Positions 36,317 through 43,890 of a DNA stretch of 64,000 nucleotides are shown in pieces. A program made the translations under genes and the position numbers. The notes under the pieces are model-generated. The model did not search any database and was not told where the DNA came from. It worked only from the letters and a program-made list of their open reading frames with translations. Each line of letters starts with the position of its first letter. The stretch's first letter is position 1. Source of the stretch: CAVYXZ01 sp965223835 (GTDB taxonomy: Bacteria > Chloroflexota > Anaerolineae > Aggregatilineales > Phototrophicaceae); assembly GCA_965223835.1 (NCBI GenBank), contig CBDCXQ010000001.1:6014001-6078000 (forward strand), given 5' to 3'.

Positions 36317-36920
36317 TAGACCAGGTGAAGATAACCCTTGTTAATGATTTTGTCAAAGCGATTCATAAAGCGGCATAACAACCCTATGCGTTGTGCATTT
36401 GTAACCTCATGGATCGGATTGCAACGCGCCATACAGTCAATAGTAAATCTACAAGTTCTGAAATATCGATCAGTAGCGACTTTTTGATCGCTATTTAACA
36501 GAATCTGGCACGAGCTAAATAGAGTTTTAATTTCTCCTCAAAGCGGGCGTTTTTTACACAAACTTCCATTTACCACTGCGCTCCCATTTAACTTATTTGA
36601 ATTCACAGTGCATTGTGTTAAGTACGAAAAGCGACGGTTATTGAACACAGGGGTAGGGGCGCCATGCCAGAAAATTACGGGAACCGGTGTCAAATTTGCC
36701 GAGGTTCGTCTTTGGTAATCGGCTGCCAAACAAGATTGCAACGACCAAATTCTCCTAGCGAGCTGGGCAGCAACTGATGGATTTATCATGCTAGCTTTAA
36801 CTCGCAAACGAACGTCTTTTTCATGTGCGTTTAAATCGACATAATCTCCCGTAGGTTTCATATTTAACGAGTTGCCCGTGATCGCCAGGGTTTTGACAGC
36901 CTCCTGGTTTTTTGTTATTC

Positions 36921-36939
36921 TTCCGGTAGAGTACCGAAA
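36921..36939. promoter_or_regulatory. Palindrome upstream of the LacI-type regulator
   Basis: TT-C-CGGTA-GAG-TACCG-A-AA reads as a 19-bp inverted repeat with one mismatched pair, 15 bp before the regulator's ATG. Its place suggests an operator for autoregulation. LacI-family sites usually have a central CG, which is missing here, so the assignment is tentative. Confidence 0.35.
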
Positions 36940-36954
36940 TTGAAATTGAAATAT

Positions 36955-38007
36955 ATGCGAACCAAGCAATCTGTTGCCATACAAGACGTAGCCAATGCAG
37001 CCGGTGTTTCAGTATCTACCGTGTCGCGGGTGCTTAATAATCGGCCTGATGTCGCGCAGAGCACCCGGCAGCGGGTGTTGTCGCAAATTAAAGATATGGG
37101 TTATGAACCTTATGTGCGGGCGACGAACGGTGCTCATCAGCGGCAGTTGACCCTGGCTATCCATTATCCAATGGAACGCTATGGGATAAGCACTGCAGTG
37201 ACACGTGAGTTTGTGTCAGCTCATTCGTCGCACTTCTTCGGGGGTACAGGTCTTGCGGCCCGGGATGCCGGTTATACCCTGAACATCATTACGACGTCTA
37301 TCACGGGCGATGAGCTGCTTAATTTGTATCAGACTAACCAGATCAGCGGATTAATCCTGGCGGAAATTGCTCAACATGATTGGCGCGTCAACTTGTTACG
37401 AGAACATCACCTGCCATTCGTCATGATTGGTCAAAGCGCAAACAATGCCGGTCTGCATTTGGTCGACATCGACCACGTGAAACACATTCGCAGTGCTTTC
37501 GAATATTTGCACGGCCTCGGCCATAAGGCGATTGCCTATCTTGGGTATCCGGCGGATGTATACGATCAAGGCTTCTCGCCAGCCGTCATCTCGCGCCAGA
37601 GTTATGCAGCAGTGTGTCAGGAGTATGAGCTGCCGGTACGTTACCAACCGGGTGCCTTTACGCCACGAGCAACCCAGCAACATGCTCAACAGCTTTTGGA
37701 AAAATGGCCCGAAACAACGGCCATCATCGTTGCCTATGCCTCGGCTACATCTGGTGTCATTCGAGTGTTACACCAGGTTGGGCGGCGGGTCCCCGACGAC
37801 TGTTCAATTGTTGCGACATTGGCAACCGAACGGGAACGTGAACTCATGATTCCGGCGCTGACGGCATATCATTTCCCGATGTATGAGATGGGCTACAAAG
37901 CCGCGAACCTGCTCATTAATCAACTTGCCAATGGCCCTGCCACTTCACAACAGGTATTGATGGAAACCAGGTTAGTGTTTCGAGAGTCGGCTGGTCCTGT
38001 CAATTAA
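36955..38007 (+). CDS. LacI/GalR-family transcriptional regulator
   Basis: 350 aa from ATG at 36955. The N-terminal HTH and hinge helix read VAIQDVANAAGVSVSTVSRVLNNRPDVAQSTRQRVLSQIKDMGY, the standard LacI opening. The sensor domain includes GLILAEIAQHDW, LPFVMIGQSANNAGLHLVDIDHV and GHKAIAYLGYP, typical of GalR/LacI sugar sensing. It lies 130 bp upstream of, and in the same direction as, the sugar-import operon of locus C, which it probably represses until the sugar or a breakdown product is present. Confidence 0.9.
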   Translation: MRTKQSVAIQDVANAAGVSVSTVSRVLNNRPDVAQSTRQRVLSQIKDMGYEPYVRATNGAHQRQLTLAIHYPMERYGISTAVTREFVSAHSSHFFGGTGLAARDAGYTLNIITTSITGDELLNLYQTNQISGLILAEIAQHDWRVNLLREHHLPFVMIGQSANNAGLHLVDIDHVKHIRSAFEYLHGLGHKAIAYLGYPADVYDQGFSPAVISRQSYAAVCQEYELPVRYQPGAFTPRATQQHAQQLLEKWPETTAIIVAYASATSGVIRVLHQVGRRVPDDCSIVATLATERERELMIPALTAYHFPMYEMGYKAANLLINQLANGPATSQQVLMETRLVFRESAGPVN

Positions 38008-38040
38008 TACGCTGGTTAGAATCGCTTTTTTTGGCGATTG

Positions 38041-38059
38041 TAATTATAAATTATAATTA
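38041..38059. promoter_or_regulatory. AT-rich 19-bp palindrome before the locus C binding-protein gene
   Basis: TAATTATAAATTATAATTA is perfectly symmetric around a central A, 79 bp upstream of the binding-protein start. It could be an operator or part of an AT-rich promoter. Because of its base composition symmetry alone is weak evidence. Confidence 0.35.
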
Positions 38060-38137
38060 GTGAAAGGGGTAACAATCGAAAACTTGGAAGACGATTTGTA
38101 TTGGTCCGTCGTTCATAATAGTTCATGAGGGAAGGTT

Positions 38138-39694
38138 ATGTTACGAAAAAACATGTGGTATTTACTATTGGCTGTACTCTTGATTACTTCAATGGTACCG
38201 CTCACAGTCACTGCTCAGACCGAAGTGGATGAGAGCCTTACTGGGACCATCGTTATTTCCATGCTGGGCGACAATCCGCCCGAAGAAGCGATGGATGCAC
38301 TGCTCGGCGCGTACAAAGAAATCCGGCCCAACGTGGAAGTGATTTGGGAAAACGCAGGGGTTGGGGCCGCCGAATATCCGGCCTGGCTGGGTACGCAGTT
38401 GGCGGTTGATGATATTCGCCCTGATATCGTTTCCGGCAACTATTTTAGCAATTATCAGGGTTACGTAAACCTGGATGCCGTGCGCTTTTTGACGAATCCA
38501 CATACGGACCGCATGTGGGCGGAAGATCTTGATTGGGATTTCTATCGTGGTCAGAATACCTTTGGTGAGCGCATTATGGTTCCGACCAGGGCTGTCCACA
38601 TCAATTTCTTCTATAATGTCAACGTGTTCGAAGAAGTTGGCGTCGAACCCCCGACAACCTGGAGCGAGTTTGTTGCTGCTTGCGAAGCCATTGAAGCTGC
38701 CAAACCGGATATGGCCTGCATCAGCGCCAATTATCAGTGGCAGGTTCCCCAATGGCTCATCCGCACCCATTTTGACCTGTTCCACATTGATTGGCTTGAA
38801 ACTGTGCGTGCCCAACCGGGTGATTGGAACTACAACTCCGATTTAGATGGAACATTCGAATTCGATCCCAGCGATCCGTTCATTCACAATCGCTATACCT
38901 ACAGCCGTCAGCGATACTATGCCGCTGTTCGAGATGGAGTCCTGCGTTACGACACTCCCGAAGTCGCCGAAATGGTGCGGGTTGCCGGGGCTTTATTCCC
39001 CAAACACGCGGTTTCTGACTTCTTCGTCATAAGCGATCCCTATCCGCGCTTTATCGCCCAGCAGGCCGCTATCATGTACAACGGAACCTGGGCAATGCCA
39101 TCGCTGGTTCGCGATATGGATGACATGACCGATGAGCGTTTGGAAGAACTGGGCCTTGATCCAGACACTTTTGAGGCCTTTCAGTGGGACACCTTCGAAA
39201 TGCCCAATGTCGATAGCGATTTGGCGCAAATCCCGTCGAAGACCGTTGAATCAGCCACCGGCGAATATGTCAGCATCATCGAAAAAGATCAGGCCCAGAC
39301 CGATCTGGTCATTGATTTTGTGATGTTCTGGTTGTCTGAGGCTGGTTATGGCGCTTACAATGAAGCTCGCATCGCCAATGGTGGTGGTGCATCCGGGCCA
39401 TTACGGGTCAACAATGTGCAAGATCCGCCGGAAATCACCCAATTGTTTGACCGCATCGAATTCCTGGGTAATGCTGAAGTTAGCTTCCCGACTGAATTCC
39501 TGCAATGGGGCGGCGGCGATATTCGGACTGAGGCACGCGATATTTGGAAGCAGGGCCTGGAAGGCACAATCACGCCGGAAGAAACGGCAGCCCAACTTCA
39601 AGCGTTGGTCGAAAATAACTTCGATGCCATTCTGGAGCAGATTGGGCTAACACACGAAGATCTGGATAATCCGTCCCGCCAACCGGGCACATAA
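38138..39694 (+). CDS. ABC transporter sugar-binding protein, family 1
   Basis: 518 aa. A signal peptide ends near VTAQ. The mature part shows GTIVISMLGDNPPEEAMDALLGAYKEIRPNVEVIWENAG (in pieces), VGVEPPTTWSEFVAACEAI, AIMYNGTWAMPSLVRDMDDM and a C-terminal helical region, as in family-1 binding proteins. These capture mono- or oligosaccharides. ATG has AGGGAAGG 5 nt upstream. The stop is followed after 20 nt by a strong REP-like hairpin, then the unusual propeller-permease gene. Confidence 0.9.
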   Translation: MLRKNMWYLLLAVLLITSMVPLTVTAQTEVDESLTGTIVISMLGDNPPEEAMDALLGAYKEIRPNVEVIWENAGVGAAEYPAWLGTQLAVDDIRPDIVSGNYFSNYQGYVNLDAVRFLTNPHTDRMWAEDLDWDFYRGQNTFGERIMVPTRAVHINFFYNVNVFEEVGVEPPTTWSEFVAACEAIEAAKPDMACISANYQWQVPQWLIRTHFDLFHIDWLETVRAQPGDWNYNSDLDGTFEFDPSDPFIHNRYTYSRQRYYAAVRDGVLRYDTPEVAEMVRVAGALFPKHAVSDFFVISDPYPRFIAQQAAIMYNGTWAMPSLVRDMDDMTDERLEELGLDPDTFEAFQWDTFEMPNVDSDLAQIPSKTVESATGEYVSIIEKDQAQTDLVIDFVMFWLSEAGYGAYNEARIANGGGASGPLRVNNVQDPPEITQLFDRIEFLGNAEVSFPTEFLQWGGGDIRTEARDIWKQGLEGTITPEETAAQLQALVENNFDAILEQIGLTHEDLDNPSRQPGT

Positions 39695-39714
39695 ATCTTC
39701 AGCATGAGTTAGAC

Positions 39715-39741
39715 GTAAGGGTGAGCCAAGCTCGCCCTTAC
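39715..39741 (+). promoter_or_regulatory. REP-like intercistronic hairpin after binding-protein gene
   Basis: GTAAGGGTGAGC (39715-39726) pairs with GCTCGCCCTTAC (39730-39741) along all 12 positions (one G-T pair) with a CAA loop. The tail TCGCCCTTAC resembles the REP-like hairpins in the RAYT gene. There is no T tract. It probably blocks 3' exonucleases and keeps the binding-protein mRNA more abundant than the permease message. Confidence 0.75.
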
Positions 39742-39792
39742 ATAGACGTTCACTATGTTAATACAAGTCTATTGGAATTAGAGGATTATTTT

Positions 39793-41790
39793 ATGGATGC
39801 TTTGTTGTCGGTAGCCAAATCACCCAGATTTAATCGAACCGGGGTGATTGCCGCCCTGATTTTGATCGTGGTTGTGCTTGTCGGCAATCTTGGTCTGGCG
39901 AATATGATCGGGCAAAATGACCAACCATTGCTGGAAGCACGTGCTGAAAGTAGTGATGGCTATAGCCTGGTCAGTTTTATCGATGAAAATCGGTCAGTCG
40001 CCGCAACGCTATCGAATCAAGTACGATTGCTTGAGGACGGTGAAGTTGTCGCAGAAACACAACTCGAGACGCTCGTGAGTGGCATCGTCAACACAGCCGA
40101 TACGATCTATATTGGTACATCCGATGGCAAGATCAACGCTTTTGACCCCGCCTTAGCACCCCTCGGTGAAGTTGCACTGGTGAATGGGCGTATCGTCGCG
40201 ATGAAAGCGCTGCCCGAAGGTGGGTATCTGACCGGGCATGGTATTGGGCCATTTAGCGATCAATATTGGGTGACGCGCTTTCAGGCCGGTGCCGCCGAAC
40301 CTGAGTATTCCACTCGTGTCGAATTTACGATAAGCGCACTGGATGCCAATGAGACTACCGCTTTTTATGGTACTGCGAACGCACGTATCGGCGCGATTGA
40401 TCTGGCGACCGGTGAAAAGCAATGGGTTGTCACGGTCAAACGGGCGATCACCCGATTATTGGCACTTGAAAATGGTACTGTACTGGTCGGCGATGAAAAG
40501 GGCAATCTTGCGCTGATTAACGATGTCGGCGACATTCAGTGGGAGACAAATGTTACTGGTTATCAACTGCGGGGGTTGGCTTATGATGCTGCCACTGACC
40601 TGTACTTTGCCGGGGATACCGAAGGTGATATCTATGCAGTTGACCAAACCGGTACACCGGGACTAACTTTTACGGTAGCAGACGATGATATAGAGGGTGT
40701 TTATGCCCTTGAGAGTGGTCAGAAAATTATTGTGCCCCGCAACGGCCCCTGGCAAACATTTAATCCAGCGGCGCTTGCCGGTGCGGGGGCTACCCAACAG
40801 ATCGAAGTAGCGCGGATTGTGTTCAATTTTGCCTCAGCGCTGCTGATTGTGGCAGCGGTAGTATTCGCTGTGGAGGCATGGAGAATTTCATTTGCCCGCA
40901 ACCTGGGGCGCATGTGGCGCGGGCGAATCGGCTATATGTTGCTGCTGCCTTCGTTGCTATTGATCATCATCTTTGGCTACTATCCCGCTTTTATGGCAAT
41001 CTACTATAGCTTTACGAATTTCAAGGCCGGTGGGGTTATTGAATTTATCGGTTTTGAGAATTATATCCGCATCCTGACCGAAGATCGCTTTTTTGGGGTG
41101 GGATTCGGCAATATGACCTTGCTCGTGGTCACCAACATCCTCAAGACCATTACGATGCCGCTGTTGATCGCTGAACTCATCTTCTGGCTAAAGAATGAAG
41201 GGCGGCGCTATCTCTTCCGTACCTTATATCTGCTGCCAGCGGTCGTGCCAGGGCTGGTGATTGTGTACATGTGGCGCATGGTCTATGACCCGTATGATGG
41301 CTTGCTTAATCGGCTGCTAGAAGTTTTTGGCTTGAACAACGGCACCGCCTGGCTGGCTAACGAGCAAACAGCTATATGGGCCATCATCGGCGCTGGATTT
41401 CCGTTCATCGGCGCGTTTCCACTGCTCATCTACATGGGCGGATTGTTAAATATTAACCCTGAAATGTTTGAAGCAGCCCGCATTGATGGAGCGACCTGGT
41501 GGACGCGCTTTTGGAAGATTGATTTCCCCTTGCTGCGCCCGCAAACCATGCTTCTGGTATTTTTTGCCTTTAATGGCGCAGTCAGTGGATTTGAGCATAT
41601 CTTTGTCTTCACGCGCGGCGGACCCGGTATTGCCACGTATGTACCTGGCTTGCAGATGTATTTCCGTATTGCCGAAGGCGAGTTTGGGTATGCGTCGGCA
41701 ATTGGGGCGGTACTGTTTATTATCGTATTTGTGGGCACGTTGGTGCTGGTTGGCAACCGGCGCTTTTCGCTGGCCCTGGCGAATGATTAG
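39793..41790 (+). CDS. MalF-type sugar permease with an inserted extracytoplasmic beta-propeller
   Basis: 665 aa from ATG at 39793, which has AGAGG upstream; earlier in-frame starts lack a ribosome site and run through the hairpin. Residues 17-36 are a transmembrane helix. Residues about 45-340 are PQQ/quinoprotein-like propeller blades (TIYIGTSDGKINAFDPALAP, TAFYGTANARIGAIDLATGEKQWVV, VLVGDEKGNLALINDVGDIQWE, LYFAGDTEGDIYAVDQTG). A second helix (342-362) leads into a complete MalF/UgpA permease (about 375-660) with EMFEAARIDGATWWTRFWKIDFPLL as coupling loop. The usual family has about 300 aa. The propeller faces outside by simple topology, where it could help dock the binding protein or sense ligand. 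Confidence 0.88.
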   Translation: MDALLSVAKSPRFNRTGVIAALILIVVVLVGNLGLANMIGQNDQPLLEARAESSDGYSLVSFIDENRSVAATLSNQVRLLEDGEVVAETQLETLVSGIVNTADTIYIGTSDGKINAFDPALAPLGEVALVNGRIVAMKALPEGGYLTGHGIGPFSDQYWVTRFQAGAAEPEYSTRVEFTISALDANETTAFYGTANARIGAIDLATGEKQWVVTVKRAITRLLALENGTVLVGDEKGNLALINDVGDIQWETNVTGYQLRGLAYDAATDLYFAGDTEGDIYAVDQTGTPGLTFTVADDDIEGVYALESGQKIIVPRNGPWQTFNPAALAGAGATQQIEVARIVFNFASALLIVAAVVFAVEAWRISFARNLGRMWRGRIGYMLLLPSLLLIIIFGYYPAFMAIYYSFTNFKAGGVIEFIGFENYIRILTEDRFFGVGFGNMTLLVVTNILKTITMPLLIAELIFWLKNEGRRYLFRTLYLLPAVVPGLVIVYMWRMVYDPYDGLLNRLLEVFGLNNGTAWLANEQTAIWAIIGAGFPFIGAFPLLIYMGGLLNINPEMFEAARIDGATWWTRFWKIDFPLLRPQTMLLVFFAFNGAVSGFEHIFVFTRGGPGIATYVPGLQMYFRIAEGEFGYASAIGAVLFIIVFVGTLVLVGNRRFSLALAND

Positions 41791-41798
41791 AGGTTGCT

Positions 41799-42701
41799 AT
41801 GCAAGCTAATCAACGAGTAGAAACAACAGTCGGCATCGACAGCCCCACCTTTGGGGAACGGCTGCGGGCACGGGGGATTAATCCCAACAAAGTGGTGATT
41901 TACGCCCTGCTGATTACCTTCCTGATCATGACATTCTTTGTGCTGGTCATTATGTTCAGCATGTCGCTGCGGCCTACCGCGTTGATTTATATCGATTTTT
42001 GGGGCCTGCCCTTACCCCCAACGTTTGTGAATTATCAACAGGCGTTTGGCGTTTTGGTCGCACCCATGGTGCGCACCATTGGTGTCGCGTTCATTTCGAT
42101 TATCGGCATCACTATTTTCGCATGTCCGGCCAGTTATGCACTGGCTCGCGTTAAATTTCCCGGTCGGCGCTTTTTCCTGTTGCTCGTGTTGGCCCTCATC
42201 ATGATCCCGGGTCCGATTCAATTGACGCCTAACTTTATTCTGGCGAATCAACTGGGGCTGCGGGGGTCATTGGGCGGGCTGGTTGTCTTTTACATTGCTG
42301 GCGGACAGGCGTTTGCGATTTTCCTGATCACCACCTTTTTCCTGAACCTTGATAAAGAGATGTTTGAGGCCGCGCGGATTGACGGCGCATCCGAAGTGCA
42401 AGCCCTCCTGCGAGTTGCTATTCCACTCGCCTGGCCGATCATTATGACAGTGGCGATTTTGAATTTTCTGGGCATGTATAGCGACCTAATCTGGCCCAGT
42501 TTGATGTTACCCAAGAGTGAACAAACACTCATGATCGCGCTGCAAAATTTTGATGCTCAAATCGGTGAATTCGATGCTCGCCCTGACCTGGGTATTCGGG
42601 CTGCGGGCTATAGCATTGCGGTGATTCCGCAATTAGTCCTGTTCGTGTTCGCGATGAAATACTTCATTCAGGGCTTGACTTCCGGTGCAGTTAAAGGCTA
42701 A
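41799..42701 (+). CDS. Carbohydrate ABC transporter permease, MalG type (first copy)
   Basis: 300 aa with six transmembrane helices and a soluble N-terminus. Landmarks are MSLRPTALIYIDFWGLPLPPTFVNYQQAF, CPASYALARVKFPGRRFF, EMFEAARIDGASEVQALLRVAIPL (coupling loop) and the end KYFIQGLTSGAVKG. It starts 8 bp after the propeller-permease and forms the second half of the channel. A closely similar second MalG-type gene lies at 45914-46765. Confidence 0.9.
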   Translation: MQANQRVETTVGIDSPTFGERLRARGINPNKVVIYALLITFLIMTFFVLVIMFSMSLRPTALIYIDFWGLPLPPTFVNYQQAFGVLVAPMVRTIGVAFISIIGITIFACPASYALARVKFPGRRFFLLLVLALIMIPGPIQLTPNFILANQLGLRGSLGGLVVFYIAGGQAFAIFLITTFFLNLDKEMFEAARIDGASEVQALLRVAIPLAWPIIMTVAILNFLGMYSDLIWPSLMLPKSEQTLMIALQNFDAQIGEFDARPDLGIRAAGYSIAVIPQLVLFVFAMKYFIQGLTSGAVKG

Positions 42702-42717
42702 GAGGACTAATTTAGAT

Positions 42718-43104
42718 ATGGCACTTTTGAAAGACAAAGTTGCGGGATGGCTGCAACATGCCGACGAGAAATTGGCAAATGGTGGCATCGAAGCGGCAGA
42801 CCTGGCTGAACTCAAGCGCGCGCTCACCTCAGCCGAACCCCGCCAGCGATTGCTATACCTCCATGTGCGTGAACCATCAGTCTATGCCGAAGTGATTGGG
42901 ATGGCAGAGCATGGACCAGGGCCGGCAGGACGCGACCGCTTGCGGACGCGCGCCGACTGGCCTTACAACAACGTACATGAAGCGATCAGCGATGGCTGGT
43001 TTGTCGTGCGCTTCCCCGAAATCCGTGTGCCCTATGATGACTATGAGGTCGACTATCTGGGCTTTGAATTCGTTTTGCAAAAAGTAGAGGAGGTCATTTC
43101 ATGA
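42718..43104 (+). CDS. Hypothetical 128-aa protein of locus C
   Basis: 128 aa from ATG at 42718, with AGAGGA 10 nt upstream. There is no signal peptide or membrane helix. The first half is helical and charged (LKDKVAGWLQHADEKLANGGIEAADLAELKRAL); the second half has GPGPAGRDRLRTRADWPYNN and WFVVRFPEIRVPYDDYEVDYLGFEF. I do not recognise it. Its stop overlaps the next PhyH gene's start (ATGA at 43101-43104), so the two are translationally coupled, which suggests a partner or accessory role for the oxygenase. Confidence 0.7.
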   Translation: MALLKDKVAGWLQHADEKLANGGIEAADLAELKRALTSAEPRQRLLYLHVREPSVYAEVIGMAEHGPGPAGRDRLRTRADWPYNNVHEAISDGWFVVRFPEIRVPYDDYEVDYLGFEFVLQKVEEVIS

Positions 43105-43877
43105 CGGACATGATCGCTCCGGTTGATAAACAATACCTGATGACGGATGACGACATTAAACAATTCATCGTCAACGGCTATACGTTGGTGCAAACCCAGC
43201 CTTCCCCAGCATTTCATCAGTCAATCTGTGAACAGATTGATCGTGTGTTTGCGGACGAAGGCAACCCGCTGGATGCGATTTTAGATCGCGTACCGGATCT
43301 GTACGAAATCTATGAGAGTCATGAAGTGCGAGGTGTTCTCAGCAGTATTCTGGGGCCTGATTACCAGATGAATTCGCATCGGCATTGCCATCTGACAGAG
43401 CCGGGTCATCCGGGTGGGCACTGGCATCAAGATGGAGTCAATCGCCGCCATCATCGGATTCAGGTCGTGCTGGCGATGTATTATCCACAAGATGTGACTG
43501 AGGATATGGGGCCAACGATCGTGCTACCGGGGACCCAGTATCACAACACGCCCACTACGTTGATGCGCAGTTACATGAACTTCAAGACGCAGGTTCCGCT
43601 AACGGTCAAAGCCGGAACGGTGGCGATCACGCACTATGATCTGTGGCACGCCTGGATGCCCAACACCAGCACTGTCAACCGCCGAATGCTGAAGTTTTTG
43701 TTCAGCCGCCAGAGCGAACCTTCAGAACCTTCATGGAACGCCGGCCCCTATGGGGATATTGAAGCACGTTTTCTGAACATGCCCATAGATGACCAGTCGG
43801 ATCTATACAAACACCGGCGTATCTGGGCCAATGTGTGGCGCTGGTTACATGGCGTTCCGGCGGAAGACCGCTGGTAG
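43101..43877 (+). CDS. Phytanoyl-CoA dioxygenase (PhyH) family protein
   Basis: 258 aa. A full iron triad is seen: H109 and D111 in GGHWHQDGVN, and H183 in YDLWHAWMPNTSTVNRRMLKFLF, with R194 or R195 as the 2-oxoglutarate anchor. MGPTIVLPGTQYHNTP is the typical 'gatekeeper' strand region. It is coupled to the 128-aa gene before it, and a glycoside-hydrolase-like gene starts 13 bp after its stop. It most likely oxidises the imported sugar or glycoside (for example at a methyl or deoxy position); this is inference. Confidence 0.88.
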   Translation: MTDMIAPVDKQYLMTDDDIKQFIVNGYTLVQTQPSPAFHQSICEQIDRVFADEGNPLDAILDRVPDLYEIYESHEVRGVLSSILGPDYQMNSHRHCHLTEPGHPGGHWHQDGVNRRHHRIQVVLAMYYPQDVTEDMGPTIVLPGTQYHNTPTTLMRSYMNFKTQVPLTVKAGTVAITHYDLWHAWMPNTSTVNRRMLKFLFSRQSEPSEPSWNAGPYGDIEARFLNMPIDDQSDLYKHRRIWANVWRWLHGVPAEDRW

Positions 43878-43890
43878 GGATAAAAATCAT

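Larger units (their letters stand above)
36238..36954. other. 717-bp divergent regulatory region between loci B and C
   Basis: No convincing gene. It separates the GTG of the LplB-type permease from the ATG of the LacI-type regulator, so it must hold both promoters. Two inverted repeats stand out: a FadR-like site at 36304-36316 next to locus B, and a palindrome at 36921-36939 next to locus C. A 148-codon minus-strand frame (36538-36984) has no family resemblance and overlaps the regulator start; I regard it as spurious. Confidence 0.6.

Noticed and set aside
36538..36984. 148-codon minus-strand reading frame in the locus B/C gap
   Set aside because: No recognisable family, no signal or ribosome site, and it runs over the start of the LacI-type gene.
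38020..38039. Terminator after the LacI-type gene (AATCGC with GCGATT)
   Set aside because: The T run is in the loop, not after the stem, and the stem has only 6 bp.
39721..39792. N-terminal extension of the propeller-permease
   Set aside because: The extra residues are encoded by the hairpin region and no ribosome site precedes them.
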